From: Acidimicrobiia bacterium | GTDB taxonomy: Bacteria > Actinomycetota > Acidimicrobiia > Acidimicrobiales > Aldehydirespiratoraceae | Direction: 5' to 3' | DNA length: 64,000 bases | Assembly (NCBI GenBank): GCA_022820805.1 | Contig: JAJEEV010000016.1 | Location: forward strand, 1-64,000 | In this document: piece after piece, positions 16,090-24,632 of the stretch | Layout of the letters: each line of letters begins with the position of its first letter | How positions within the stretch are numbered: position 1 is the stretch's first letter | Program-made: the position numbers and the translations under genes | The notes under the pieces: model-generated | The model's input: only the letters and a program-made list of their open reading frames with translations | Told to the model about the DNA's origin: nothing | Database searches by the model: none

Positions 16090-16644
16090 GTGCTCGTATG
16101 GATGGACTTGGAGATGACCGGCCTCGACCCGGAACTCCACTCCATCGTCGAGATCGCAGTGCTCGTCACCGACGACGACCTCCAGATCGTCGCCACCGGA
16201 CCCGACCTCGTGATCCACCAGCCGGAGGAGGCTCTGGGCCGGATGGACGAGGTCGTTCGGACCATGCATACCGGCAGCGGCCTGCTCGAGGAGGTGAGAG
16301 CCTCGACCGTGAGCCTGGCCGAGGCCGGCGCCGCGGTGCTCGCGTTCCTGCGATCGCACATCGACGAGCCCCGGACCGTTCCGCTGTGCGGCAACTCGAT
16401 CGGCACCGACCGCCGGTTCCTGGCCCGGCACCTGCCGGAGATCGAGGACTTCCTGCACTACCGGTCGATCGACGTGTCCACCGTGAAAGAGCTGGCCCGC
16501 CGCTGGCAACCATCGGTGTATGAGGGTGCGCCCAGCAAGGCCGGCGGCCACCGGGCCCTCGACGACATCATCGAGAGCCTGGAGGAGCTGCGCTGGTACC
16601 GCCGGGCCGGGTTCATCGACGCCCCGCACGGGTCACACCCATGA
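16090..16644 (+). CDS. orn: Oligoribonuclease
   Basis: A 184-residue DEDDh 3'-5' exoribonuclease that degrades dinucleotides and short RNAs, completing mRNA turnover and pGpG removal. Exo I is WMDLEMTGLD (Asp and Glu), Exo II is CGNSIGTDRRFLARHL, the conserved YRSIDVSTVKEL follows, and Exo III is KAGGHRALDDIIESL with the catalytic His and Asp. The start is a GTG at 16090, where the family's usual N-terminus begins. The stop overlaps the start of the metallo-hydrolase gene (ATGA), so the two are coupled. Confidence 0.95.
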   Translation: MLVWMDLEMTGLDPELHSIVEIAVLVTDDDLQIVATGPDLVIHQPEEALGRMDEVVRTMHTGSGLLEEVRASTVSLAEAGAAVLAFLRSHIDEPRTVPLCGNSIGTDRRFLARHLPEIEDFLHYRSIDVSTVKELARRWQPSVYEGAPSKAGGHRALDDIIESLEELRWYRRAGFIDAPHGSHP

Positions 16645-17735
16645 CGACCAAGACCTACAGCAAGCAGGAGCAGGAGCCGGCCTCCCCGGAGGTCACCGAG
16701 GTGGCGCCGGGCGTGCTGCGGATGCAGTTGCCGGTGAGCATGCCCGGCCTGGGCCACGTCAACTGCTACGCGCTGGTCGACTCCGACGGCGCGGCCCTGG
16801 TGGACCCGGGACTGCCCGGCGAGGAGTCGTGGTCGGCACTCATTGACCGTCTCGAGCAGGCCGGCATTCCGCTGCGGCGGGTGCACACCACCGTCGTCAC
16901 GCACTCCCATCCCGACCACTACGGCGGAAGCCACCAGCTGCGCGAGGAGAGCGGCGCCGAGTTGCTGGCCCACGCCGACTTCATCTCCAGCCCCGCGGCC
17001 GACGACGCCAACGCCGACATCGACCTGGAGCTGCTGGAACTGGATTCCGAGGCGCTGATCGAGCTGTGGAAGGCGAAGCTGGCGGACCGGGGCAGCACCC
17101 CGTGGGGCACCCGCCGGGAGCCGCCTCCCGACGAGGCCATCCGGCTGTTCATCCAGAGCAACGTCGAGGGCCAGGTTCCTCGCTTCCGGGTTCCCGAGCC
17201 CACCATCCGGGTCGCCGACGGCGACGCGGTGCGGCTGGCGGGACGGGACTGGTTCGCGGTTCACACGCCCGGACACACCACCGACCACCTCTGCCTGTGG
17301 GACCCGACCGAGGGCGTGCTGCTCTCGGGGGACCACGTGCTGCCCACCATCACGCCCCACATCGCGGGCTCGACCGAGTTGGAGGACCCGCTGGCGGCCT
17401 TCTTCGCCTCGCTGGCCCGGGTGGGCGCGTTCGAGGGCGTCAGGATGTGCCTGCCCGCCCACGGGCATCCATTCACCGATTTGCGGGGCCGCACCGACAG
17501 CATCCGCCGTCACCACATCGAGCGACTGGACGTGCTGCGGGCCGCGGCCGCCGACCTCGGCAACGCTCCGGTGGAGGCCTACATGAAGGAGTTGTTCTCG
17601 CCGCGGGCCTGGGGCGACATGGCGGCCAGCGAGACGTTCGCCCATCTCGAGCATCTGCGGGTGATCGGGGAGGCCGGCAGCAGCCGCGACCGCAACGGCC
17701 TGCTGAGGTATCGGCTGAAGACACCGGAGTCATGA
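16641..17735 (+). CDS. MBL-fold metallo-hydrolase
   Basis: A 364-residue metallo-beta-lactamase fold hydrolase. The zinc motif is THSHPDHYGG, followed by the next His in VHTPGHTTDHLCLW, the Asp in LLSGDHVLPTITPH, and a late His in LPAHGHPF. The C-terminal helical part (ESTFAHLEHLRVIGEAG-like) matches long MBL proteins of the LACTB2 or YflN type in actinobacteria, which act on thioesters or RNA. It overlaps orn upstream and the TlpA-like gene downstream by four bases each, so the three genes are coupled. An RNA or thioester substrate cannot be chosen from sequence alone. Confidence 0.82.
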   Translation: MTTKTYSKQEQEPASPEVTEVAPGVLRMQLPVSMPGLGHVNCYALVDSDGAALVDPGLPGEESWSALIDRLEQAGIPLRRVHTTVVTHSHPDHYGGSHQLREESGAELLAHADFISSPAADDANADIDLELLELDSEALIELWKAKLADRGSTPWGTRREPPPDEAIRLFIQSNVEGQVPRFRVPEPTIRVADGDAVRLAGRDWFAVHTPGHTTDHLCLWDPTEGVLLSGDHVLPTITPHIAGSTELEDPLAAFFASLARVGAFEGVRMCLPAHGHPFTDLRGRTDSIRRHHIERLDVLRAAAADLGNAPVEAYMKELFSPRAWGDMAASETFAHLEHLRVIGEAGSSRDRNGLLRYRLKTPES

Positions 17736-18310
17736 GCTTCGGGGCGACCGCGCGAGCCGCCGTCCGGGCACGCCTGACCCCCCTTCGAGTTCGCATCCTC
17801 GCCGGTCTTGCCGCGATGGTGGTCGTACCCGCGATCGTCTTTCTCGTCGGCACCGACTCCTCGCCCGAGACCTCCGACGGCCCCGACCTGTCCGGGCTCA
17901 CTTTCGACCTCTTCGACGGCGGGACCGGCACGATCGCGGGCTACGAGGGCACCCCGCTGGTGGTGAACTTCTTCGCGTCGTGGTGCCCGCCCTGCGTGCG
18001 TGAGATGCCGGAGTTCCAGGAGGTGTTCGAGAGCCTCGACGGCCGGGTGGCGTTCCTCGGGCTGTCCCAGGACCCGACACTGCAGGACGCGCTCGCCCTG
18101 GTTGAGCGCACGGGGGTCACCTACGACGTGGGCTGGGACCTCGACCTGGAGGTGTACGGAGCGACGGACAGCATCGCCATGCCCACCACCGCGTTCGTGT
18201 CGCCCTCCGGCGAGCTGCTCGACACCTTCGCCGGCGCGCTCGACACCGAGTCGCTGGCCGAACTCATAGAGAATGTGCTCGGCGTAGCGGCCAAGAGGCC
18301 GAGCGGATAG
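17732..18310 (+). CDS. TlpA-like membrane-anchored thioredoxin
   Basis: A 192-residue redoxin. One N-terminal membrane helix (about residues 20-40) anchors it, followed by an extracytoplasmic thioredoxin domain with the active site W84-CPPC88 and a cis-proline in SIAMPTTAFV. It probably reduces apo-cytochrome c or other exported cysteines using electrons brought by the CcdA-like protein encoded 142 bases downstream. The ATG at 17732 overlaps the preceding stop. The last codons, AAG AGG CCG AGC GGA TAG, lie inside a copy of the dispersed repeat, so the C-terminus KRPSG and the stop codon come from the repeat rather than from the ancestral gene. Confidence 0.85.
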   Translation: MSFGATARAAVRARLTPLRVRILAGLAAMVVVPAIVFLVGTDSSPETSDGPDLSGLTFDLFDGGTGTIAGYEGTPLVVNFFASWCPPCVREMPEFQEVFESLDGRVAFLGLSQDPTLQDALALVERTGVTYDVGWDLDLEVYGATDSIAMPTTAFVSPSGELLDTFAGALDTESLAELIENVLGVAAKRPSG

Positions 18311-18441
18311 GCCAGTCCGGTGGTTATCGCCGCGAGGTGCATAGCGAGGCCGTGGCCCGAGCGGCCCGTGAGCGCAGCGAACAAGAGCAGGAATGACCAC
18401 GCCGCCGTGAGACGCTTGCAAGCAGTTCGCGCTCGCCCTAG
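18293..18441 (+). repeat. Dispersed intergenic repeat, full-length copy B
   Basis: The head AAGAGGCCGAGCGGATAG (18293-18310) encodes the last five residues and stop of the TlpA-like gene. The core at 18344-18392 differs from copy A at only two of 49 positions. The tail TTCGCGCTCGCCCTAG (18426-18441) is the inverse of the head type. It ends 11 bases before the CcdA-like gene. Confidence 0.75.
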
Positions 18442-18452
18442 ACCGTAGAGAC

Positions 18453-19589
18453 ATGGACCTCGGCGCTCTCGCCTACCCGTTCTCGCTGGGACTGGTCGCG
18501 GCCTTCAACCCGTGCGGCTTCGCCCTGCTGCCCGCGTACCTGGGGTACTTCATCGGGGTGGAGCAGTCCAACGAGTCGGCGCCGTCCTCAGGCGCCCAGG
18601 CGCTGGGCGCGATGATGCGGGCCATCGGTGTGGCGCTGACGCTCACCGCCGGCTTCGTGGCCGTGTTCGGTGCGTTCGGCCTGCTCTTCGAGACGGTGCT
18701 CAGCCAGGGAACGGTGCTCGACCACATCGGCTACGTGACCATCGGCATCGGCGTGGCGATGGGGCTGCTGGGCCTGTGGATGCTGGCCGGCCGGGCTGTC
18801 AACCTGCGACTGCCCAAGTTCAGCCGCGGCACCGGAGGCCGGGGCCTGGGGTCGATGCTCATGTTCGGCATCAGCTACGCGGTGGCGTCGCTGTCGTGCA
18901 CGATCGGCCTGTTCATCGCGGCCGTCGCCTCCAGCTTCTCAGCCGACGGCGTGGCCAACGGCACGGCCAACTTCGTGGCCTACGGGGTCGGCATGGGCGC
19001 GGTGATGGTGTTCCTGACGATGGCGCTCGCCCTGGCCCGCACCAGCGTGGTCCCGGCGATGCGCAGGATGTTCCGCTGGATCAACCCGATCTCCGGGCTG
19101 GTGCTGATCGCCTCGGGCGTCTACGTGGCGAACTACGGCTGGTGGGAGCTGCAGATCATCGACGACCCGCTCGCCTCCAACGTGCTCGTCGAGAAGTTCA
19201 CCGAGTTCCAGAGCGCGGTCACCAACTGGATCGACGACGCCACCGCGGAGCGCCTCGGAGTGCTGTGCGCTCTGGGCGTCATCGGAGCGCTGGTGCTGGC
19301 CTGGCGCCAGGGCACGTCGAGCGTGCTGGGCCGCCGGCTGGTGACCCTGGCCTACGCCGTGCTCTACCTGGTGGTCGAGTTCTACTTCAACCAGGGCGAG
19401 TTCGTGCTGTTGCCGGTCCTGCGGTTCGTGGCAGGCTGGCCGCTGCGGATCGGCCACTGGTTCACCGACCCGGCCCGTCTCGGGGTCCCGCTGGAGATCC
19501 TGTTCGTTGCGCTGGTCGCCTGGATCCTGGTCCAGAAGACTCGCATGACCTTGTCGCAACGATCGAAGAGGGCTGCGCTCCACAGCTGA
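18453..19589 (+). CDS. CcdA-like thiol-disulfide transporter with C-terminal extension
   Basis: A 378-residue membrane protein of the CcdA/DsbD-beta family. It carries electrons from cytoplasmic thioredoxin across the membrane to TlpA-like proteins. The first redox cysteine is in FNPCGFALLPAYLGYFIG and the second in VASLSCTIGLF. Normal CcdA proteins have about 240 residues and six helices; this one continues with further hydrophobic segments (ALGVIGALVLAW, TLAYAVLYLVVEFYF, ILFVALVAWILV) of unknown role. It follows the TlpA-like gene, and the pair may serve cytochrome c maturation, which the oxidase subunit with a c-type haem in this window would need. Confidence 0.85.
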   Translation: MDLGALAYPFSLGLVAAFNPCGFALLPAYLGYFIGVEQSNESAPSSGAQALGAMMRAIGVALTLTAGFVAVFGAFGLLFETVLSQGTVLDHIGYVTIGIGVAMGLLGLWMLAGRAVNLRLPKFSRGTGGRGLGSMLMFGISYAVASLSCTIGLFIAAVASSFSADGVANGTANFVAYGVGMGAVMVFLTMALALARTSVVPAMRRMFRWINPISGLVLIASGVYVANYGWWELQIIDDPLASNVLVEKFTEFQSAVTNWIDDATAERLGVLCALGVIGALVLAWRQGTSSVLGRRLVTLAYAVLYLVVEFYFNQGEFVLLPVLRFVAGWPLRIGHWFTDPARLGVPLEILFVALVAWILVQKTRMTLSQRSKRAALHS

Positions 19590-19604
19590 TTTCCGGCCGC
19601 TGCA

Positions 19605-20231
19605 GTGACCATCGGATTCTCGACTTTCCTCGCCCGTCCCGACGTGGACGAGGTGTGCGAGCTGCGCAGCCCTTTCGGGATCATGGCATTCCACGGCGGG
19701 AACCTGGAGCGCACCACCGACGTGATCGCCACCGAGGTCGCTGAGCGCTGCGGGACCTCGCTGTACGCGGTCATCCAGCACCCACCGCTGCGCGAGCACG
19801 TGCCCTCCACCACCATCCGGCCCGAGCACTCCCGATGGCTGCAGGCCTTCGTCGACCACGTCCACACGGTGATCGCGGTGCACGGCTACGGCCGCGAGAC
19901 GCAGTTCTGGAAGGTGCTCCTGGGGGGCAGCAACCGAACGCTCGCCGGCCATCTGGCCGGGCACCTGCAAGCCGCGCTGCCGCCGGACTACGGCGTGGTC
20001 GACGATCTCGACGAGATCCCGAGGGGGCTGAGGGGACTGCACAGGGACAACCCGGTGAACCTTCCCGACAACGGCGGCGTGCAGCTCGAGCTGCCCCCGA
20101 CCATCCGCTGGAACAAGCAGGCCCGCAACTGGTCCGACCACGAGGGAACTCCCCGAGCCCCCCAGGTCACCACCCTCATAGACGCGCTCGTCGCCGCGGT
20201 GGACGCCTGGACCGCGCAGTCCAGGGTCTAG
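19605..20231 (+). CDS. Poly-gamma-glutamate hydrolase family protein
   Basis: A 208-residue protein matching the phage-type poly-gamma-glutamate hydrolase family (zinc carboxypeptidase-like fold). FGIMAFHGGNLERTTDVIA has the HGG-x-x-E metal pattern, SLYAVIQHPP the following strand, and VIAVHGYGRE the later histidine. Members cleave gamma-linked glutamate or related peptides, but bacterial chromosomal copies are mostly uncharacterised. The start is a GTG at 19605, 15 bases after the CcdA-like gene. Its TAG stop shares the bases CTAG (20228-20231) with the stop of the convergent pdxH gene. No signal peptide is visible, so the protein is probably cytoplasmic. Confidence 0.75.
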   Translation: MTIGFSTFLARPDVDEVCELRSPFGIMAFHGGNLERTTDVIATEVAERCGTSLYAVIQHPPLREHVPSTTIRPEHSRWLQAFVDHVHTVIAVHGYGRETQFWKVLLGGSNRTLAGHLAGHLQAALPPDYGVVDDLDEIPRGLRGLHRDNPVNLPDNGGVQLELPPTIRWNKQARNWSDHEGTPRAPQVTTLIDALVAAVDAWTAQSRV

Positions 20232-20878
20232 GGCGCGAGGCGGTCGATCACCCAGCCCGCGCCCGGGGTCGGGCCCGAGCGGCGGTAGCGCAGGCGGTCG
20301 TGCAGGCGGCTGCGGCGGCCCTGCCAGAACTCCACCGTGACTGGTCGCACCAGGTAGCCGCCCCAATAGGAGGGCCTCGGCACGGTCTCATCGGGCCCGA
20401 AACGGGCCTCGGTCTCGGCCATGAGGCGTTCCAGTTCGGCCCGGTCGGCGACCGGTTCGGACTGCGGCGACGCGCTGGCCGCGATCTGGGCGCCCCGGGG
20501 CCGTGAGGCGAAGTAGGCGTCGCTCTCGTCGTCGGGCAGGTGCTCCACCGTGCCCACCACGCGAACCTGTCGCTCGAGGGGATGCCACAGGAAGCACAGC
20601 GAGGCCCGGCGCGACCGGTCCAGGTCCAGCCCCTTGGCCGAGCGGCGGTTGGTGTGGAACACGAAGCCCCGCTCATCGAGCCCTTTCAGGAGCACGGCCC
20701 GGGCCGAGGGCCAGCCGTCGCCGTCGGTGGTGGCCAGGATCACCGCGTTGACGTCGTAGGGCTTGGTGGACAGCCACTCGGTGAACCAGCGCTCGAACTG
20801 GACGATGGGATCGTCGGCGACATCCTCCTCGCGCAGCCCGACTTCGGAGTACTGCTCTCGCATCTGCGCCAGGTCCAT
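20228..20878 (-). CDS. pdxH: Pyridoxamine 5'-phosphate oxidase
   Basis: A 216-residue FMN enzyme that oxidises pyridoxine or pyridoxamine 5'-phosphate to PLP, the last step of vitamin B6 synthesis and salvage. Typical segments are ARAVLLKGLDERGFVFHTNRRS, LCFLWHPLERQVRV, the ASRPRGAQIAASASPQS loop, and the C-terminal signature WGGYLVRP followed by FWQGRRSRLHDRLRYRR and the terminal WVIDRLAP. The length is standard. Its stop overlaps the convergent gene's stop by four bases. PLP made here would serve many enzymes; no direct functional link with its neighbours is evident. Confidence 0.95.
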   Translation of the reverse strand: MDLAQMREQYSEVGLREEDVADDPIVQFERWFTEWLSTKPYDVNAVILATTDGDGWPSARAVLLKGLDERGFVFHTNRRSAKGLDLDRSRRASLCFLWHPLERQVRVVGTVEHLPDDESDAYFASRPRGAQIAASASPQSEPVADRAELERLMAETEARFGPDETVPRPSYWGGYLVRPVTVEFWQGRRSRLHDRLRYRRSGPTPGAGWVIDRLAP

Positions 20879-20917
20879 GACCCGACTCTAGAACGACCGG
20901 GCGCGCACGACAGAGGG

Positions 20918-21553
20918 CTAGGCGCGGCGGGCGACCAGCCAGAACCCGGTGCCGGCGTAGCTGCCGGTGGCGGTCCAGCGGCCGGGCAGCAGGTCCATCA
21001 CCTCCTCGGGCGGGAAGTAGATGGGGGTCTCGTCACCCATGGTGCTGATCCACACGAAGCGCCCGCCGGGGGCCAGCACCCGGTCGTAGGAGGCCGCGAA
21101 CATGAACATGTTCACCAGCACCAGCACGTCGGCAGACCCCGAAGCGAGCGGCAGCCTCTCAGCATCGGCCCGCACGAACGGTGCCACCGTCCGATCGGCC
21201 AGAGCGAGCATCCTGGGCGACAGGTCCAGCGCGGCGGCCACCGGACGGCGGGCCGCGATCCGCTCGGTCGCCGCCCCGGTCCCGCAGCCGATCTCCACCA
21301 GGCGACCCGGCGGAAGATCGCCGCGTTCCATGGCGTCCTCCAGCGGCGCCAGCCGCAGGTCGCTGCTGTGATCGGCATGCCAGCCGACGCTCAGCTCGTC
21401 GAAGACGCCGGCCACGAACGACGCCCGCTCGGGCGACCATCCCTCGCCGGATCCGATCTGCCGGGTGACGGTCCGCATCGGATGGTCCGAACCGAAACGA
21501 GCCGGCTCGACCAGCGCCATCGCAGGCTCGATCCAGGTGATCGATCCCGCCAT
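20918..21553 (-). CDS. Class I SAM-dependent methyltransferase
   Basis: A 211-residue methyltransferase with motif I LVEIGCGTGAATERIA, motif II AALDLSPRMLALADR, and an acidic VRADAERLPLASGSADVLVLVN stretch that corresponds to the adenine-binding and post-II motifs. The C-terminal part (RVLAPGGRFVWISTMGDET) is the usual strand before the substrate side. It begins directly after the serS stop (TAG then ATG on the minus strand) and must be co-transcribed with it. The substrate is unknown. Confidence 0.8.
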   Translation of the reverse strand: MAGSITWIEPAMALVEPARFGSDHPMRTVTRQIGSGEGWSPERASFVAGVFDELSVGWHADHSSDLRLAPLEDAMERGDLPPGRLVEIGCGTGAATERIAARRPVAAALDLSPRMLALADRTVAPFVRADAERLPLASGSADVLVLVNMFMFAASYDRVLAPGGRFVWISTMGDETPIYFPPEEVMDLLPGRWTATGSYAGTGFWLVARRA

Positions 21554-22843
21554 CTAGCGCGGGCCTATCGACGTGATACCGCCCATGTAGGGGTGCAAGG
21601 CCTCGGGGACCTCTATCGAGCCGTCGGGCCGGCGGTAGGTCTCCACCAGCGCGGCCCACACCCGGGGCACCGCGAGGCCCGAGCCGTTGAGGCTGTGAAC
21701 CATCTGGGTGCGACCCCCGGCGGCAGGACGGTAGCGGACGTTCGCTCGCCGGGCCTGGTAGTCGCGGCACCACGAGATGCTCGACACCTCGAGCCAGCGA
21801 TCTGCGCCCGGGGCGTACACCTCGATGTCGAACGTGCGGGCCGAGGCCGCGCCCAGATCGGCGGTGCACAGGTCGAGTACCCGGTAGGCCAGGCCGAGGT
21901 CGACGATGGCGGCCTCCGCCCGGTCGAGAATCTCATCGTGCAGGTCGTGGGCCTGCTCCGGCGTGCAGAAGCCGTACAGCTCGACCTTGTCGAACTCGTG
22001 GACCCGCAGGAGCCCGCGGGTGTCACGGCCCGCGGATCCCGCCTCCCGCCGGAAGCACGAGGTGTGGCCCATCAGCCGCATCGGCAGGTCGGCCTCCTCG
22101 ACGATCTCACCGGACAGCAGCGACGTCAGCGGCACCTCCGCGGTGGGGATGGCCCAGAGCCCGTCGCGTTCGAGCTGGTAGGCGTCGTCGGCGAACTTGG
22201 GGAGGTGACCGGTGCTGGTCATGGTCTCGGTGCGGACCAGGGTGGGCGGCCTGATCTCCTCGTACAGGTCCCGGTTGCGGTCGAGCCCGTAGTCGATCAG
22301 TCCTCGCACCAGCCGGGCCCCGAGACCGCGGTACATGGCGAACATCGCACCCGACATGCGCACGGCCCGGTCGATGTCGAGGATGCCGAGTTCGTCGCCG
22401 ATGTCCCAGTGCGGCACCCGCTGGTGCTCGCCAAAGGAGCTTGGATCGTGGCCCACCGTGCGGACCACGACGTTGTCGTCGGGACCCGAGCCGCCGGGAC
22501 AGTCCTCGGCGGGCATGTTGGGGACGAAGAGCAGGATCCGGCGGATCCACTCCGAGAGCTGCTCGCCCTCGGCGTCCAGTTCATCGATGCGAGCACCGAG
22601 CTCCCGGCTGCGGGCTCGCAGCTCGTCGGCCTCACCGGCCCGGCCGTCGCGGTGGAGGGCGCCCACCTCGGCCGAGATCCGCTTCACCTCCGACCTCAGG
22701 TCGTCGGCCTCGCTCACCACCGCCCGCCGGCGCTCATCGTGGACCATGACCTGATCGAGCGGCGCGGTGGGCTCGCCGCGGCGGGCGACCGCCGCCTTGA
22801 CGGTGTCGGGCTCAGCCCTCAGTTGGCGCAGATCGAGCATCAC
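21554..22843 (-). CDS. serS: Seryl-tRNA synthetase
   Basis: A 429-residue class II synthetase that charges tRNA-Ser (and tRNA-Sec if present). The N-terminal coiled-coil arm covers about residues 25-105 and binds the tRNA long arm. The catalytic domain has motif 2 in GHTSCFRREAGSAGRDTRG and motif 3 in NGSGLAVPRVWAALVET. The serine-binding TAEVPLTSLL segment is present. The start is an ATG at 22843 with the usual MLDLRQLR N-terminus. The methyltransferase gene follows without a gap. Confidence 0.96.
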   Translation of the reverse strand: MMLDLRQLRAEPDTVKAAVARRGEPTAPLDQVMVHDERRRAVVSEADDLRSEVKRISAEVGALHRDGRAGEADELRARSRELGARIDELDAEGEQLSEWIRRILLFVPNMPAEDCPGGSGPDDNVVVRTVGHDPSSFGEHQRVPHWDIGDELGILDIDRAVRMSGAMFAMYRGLGARLVRGLIDYGLDRNRDLYEEIRPPTLVRTETMTSTGHLPKFADDAYQLERDGLWAIPTAEVPLTSLLSGEIVEEADLPMRLMGHTSCFRREAGSAGRDTRGLLRVHEFDKVELYGFCTPEQAHDLHDEILDRAEAAIVDLGLAYRVLDLCTADLGAASARTFDIEVYAPGADRWLEVSSISWCRDYQARRANVRYRPAAGGRTQMVHSLNGSGLAVPRVWAALVETYRRPDGSIEVPEALHPYMGGITSIGPR

Positions 22844-22999
22844 CCGACGGTACCGGCTCGCGCCGCCGGCGCGGAGCGAGCAGTTCGCGATTGTTCAACT
22901 GCTATTCGCCCGGGCGTTGGCGGTGCCATTTGCCCGACTGGACATCCGCACTTATCCTCAGGTTATGGTCGGAGCTGTGGACAGTCCAGCTGAATAGAC

Positions 23000-23026
23000 T
23001 GTAAACACATGTAAACTAATTAAACA
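23000..23026. promoter_or_regulatory. Three tandem TGTAAAC-type repeats, candidate operator
   Basis: TGTAAACACA (23000), TGTAAACTAA (23010) and TTAAACATTC (23020) follow one another with a ten-base period, one DNA turn. They lie in an AT-rich segment 27-53 bases ahead of the aminomutase-like gene. This spacing suggests a protein binding one face of the helix. The regulator is unknown. Confidence 0.45.
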
Positions 23027-23052
23027 TTCGGACAAAGCACCTGAGTAGTAGT

Positions 23053-24579
23053 ATGAAGAAGACAAAGTACGTACCCACCGACAGGGAGCGGCTGGTCCTC
23101 GACGAGGTCGAGAACCCCCGCTATGACCGCCAGATCGTCAATGGTCTGGACGCTTTCATCAACGAGACCGCGCCCGAGGACATGCGCGGCTTCTACACCC
23201 CGGTCGAGCTGTCCAGCCTTCAGAGCCTCAAGGGGACCGACCGCGACGTCGAGGACCGCATGCCGGTCAAGATCACTCGCCACTACTTCGAGATGGCCCG
23301 CAGCAGCCCGGCCCTCCAGAAGCTGGTCAAGGCCTCACCCGATGAGACCCTGAACCTCGATGGCGAGGAGGACCCCGCCGGCCAGCTCAACTACAGCCCG
23401 ATCGAGGGGATCCTGCACAAGTACGAGATGGCGCTGCTGTACGTGATCTCGACCTGCTCGGCCCATTGCCGGTTCTGCTACCGCGAGGAGTTGATCGCCC
23501 GCAAGGACATCGAGCGAGCCGACGGCACCGTCAAGAAGAAGGGGCTCGCCAACGTCGCCGAGGTGACCGACTACATCCGGACCCACAACGCCGCGGTCGC
23601 GGCCAACGGCGGCCGGCATCCCGAGACCGGCCGACCCAAGCTGCGCGAGATCCTGCTCTCGGGCGGCGATCCGATGGTGCTGCCCAACTCCAAGCTGGCC
23701 GGCTGGTTCACCGCGCTGGCCGAGGCGGGCGCCGAGGTCATCAGAGTGGGGACCAAGGAACTCGCCTTCCATCCCGACCGCTTCGACGAGGCGTTCCTGT
23801 CGATGATCGACCGGTTCCACGAGGTGTACCCGGATGTGGCCCTGCGGCTGATGGTGCACTTCAACCATCCCGACGAGCTGCTGGTCAAGGACGCCGACGG
23901 CAACTACATCAGCGGCGAGCACGGGCACTACGAGTGGAACCCCAGCACCCGGCGGGCCGTGGACGGGGTCGTGTCCCGCGGCTGGATATGCGTCGAGAAC
24001 CAGTCCCCGATCATCCGCGGGGTCAACGACGACGCCGAGGACCTGCGCATCCTGCAGCGCACCCTCAAGGCAGCCGGCATCGAGAACCACTACTTCTTCG
24101 GCGGCCGCAACATCGTCGCCTACAAGGCCTTCAACGTGCCTATCGAGACTGCGTGGCACCTCCTCAACGACTCGCAGCGGGGACTGTCGGGCGTAGAGGC
24201 CCACGCCCGGATGACCTGCGTGCACTTCAAGGGCAAGACCGAGGTCGCGGCGGTGACCGACGAACCAGTCCCCGGGCTGCCCGGCGCGGAGAACGGGGTC
24301 GTCATATTCAAGGTGCTGCGCAGCCCCGGCGACGCCGGCGACCGGGGAAAGGTGGCCATCGTCGGACGCAACCCCGAGGCGCTGTGGTTCGACGACTACG
24401 TCGACCGTGTCATCATCGACGAGGCCGGGCTCTTCGACTACTACCGGACCGCCGAGGAGCCGAGCGCCGCCTCCACCAACGGCTCAGCCCCGCCCGGGCC
24501 GTCTCGCCGCACCCCCGCGGAGCGGCACCGCGACGAGGAGATCCACAAGCACCGCACGGCGGCCGTCCGCAAGAACTGA
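23053..24579 (+). CDS. Lysine 2,3-aminomutase-like radical SAM protein
   Basis: A 508-residue radical SAM protein of the KamA/EpmB family. The iron-sulfur motif is C135-SAHC139-RFC142-YR, and LLSGGDPMVL is the SAM-binding GGDP motif. KamA enzymes carry PLP on a lysine in a PGGGGK-type motif; I do not find it. The region where it would be expected reads HYFFGGRNIVAYKAFNVP, so the PLP lysine may be K in VAYK, or PLP may be absent. It also has a hydrophilic C-terminal tail rich in Arg, Glu and Pro. No beta-lysine acetyltransferase (ablB) or elongation factor P gene is adjacent, so neither osmolyte synthesis nor EF-P modification is supported. There is no strong ribosome binding site. A hairpin terminator follows. 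Confidence 0.75.
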   Translation: MKKTKYVPTDRERLVLDEVENPRYDRQIVNGLDAFINETAPEDMRGFYTPVELSSLQSLKGTDRDVEDRMPVKITRHYFEMARSSPALQKLVKASPDETLNLDGEEDPAGQLNYSPIEGILHKYEMALLYVISTCSAHCRFCYREELIARKDIERADGTVKKKGLANVAEVTDYIRTHNAAVAANGGRHPETGRPKLREILLSGGDPMVLPNSKLAGWFTALAEAGAEVIRVGTKELAFHPDRFDEAFLSMIDRFHEVYPDVALRLMVHFNHPDELLVKDADGNYISGEHGHYEWNPSTRRAVDGVVSRGWICVENQSPIIRGVNDDAEDLRILQRTLKAAGIENHYFFGGRNIVAYKAFNVPIETAWHLLNDSQRGLSGVEAHARMTCVHFKGKTEVAAVTDEPVPGLPGAENGVVIFKVLRSPGDAGDRGKVAIVGRNPEALWFDDYVDRVIIDEAGLFDYYRTAEEPSAASTNGSAPPGPSRRTPAERHRDEEIHKHRTAAVRKN

Positions 24580-24610
24580 CCGGCAGTCCAACCACTCGAA
24601 GTGCCGGGAG

Positions 24611-24632
24611 GCGAGAGCCGTCTCGCGGTTTT
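24611..24632 (+). terminator. Rho-independent-type terminator after the radical SAM gene
   Basis: GCGAGA (24611-24616) and TCTCGC (24621-24626) pair around a GCCG loop and are followed by GGTTTT. This lies 31 bases after the stop, directly at the convergent monooxygenase stop. Confidence 0.6.

Noticed and set aside
20540..22993. An 817-residue plus-strand frame
   Set aside because: It is antisense to pdxH, the methyltransferase and serS; no motifs are seen.
23053..24579. N-epsilon-acetyl-beta-lysine osmolyte locus
   Set aside because: No acetyltransferase (ablB) gene is adjacent, and the PLP-lysine motif of lysine 2,3-aminomutase is not seen.
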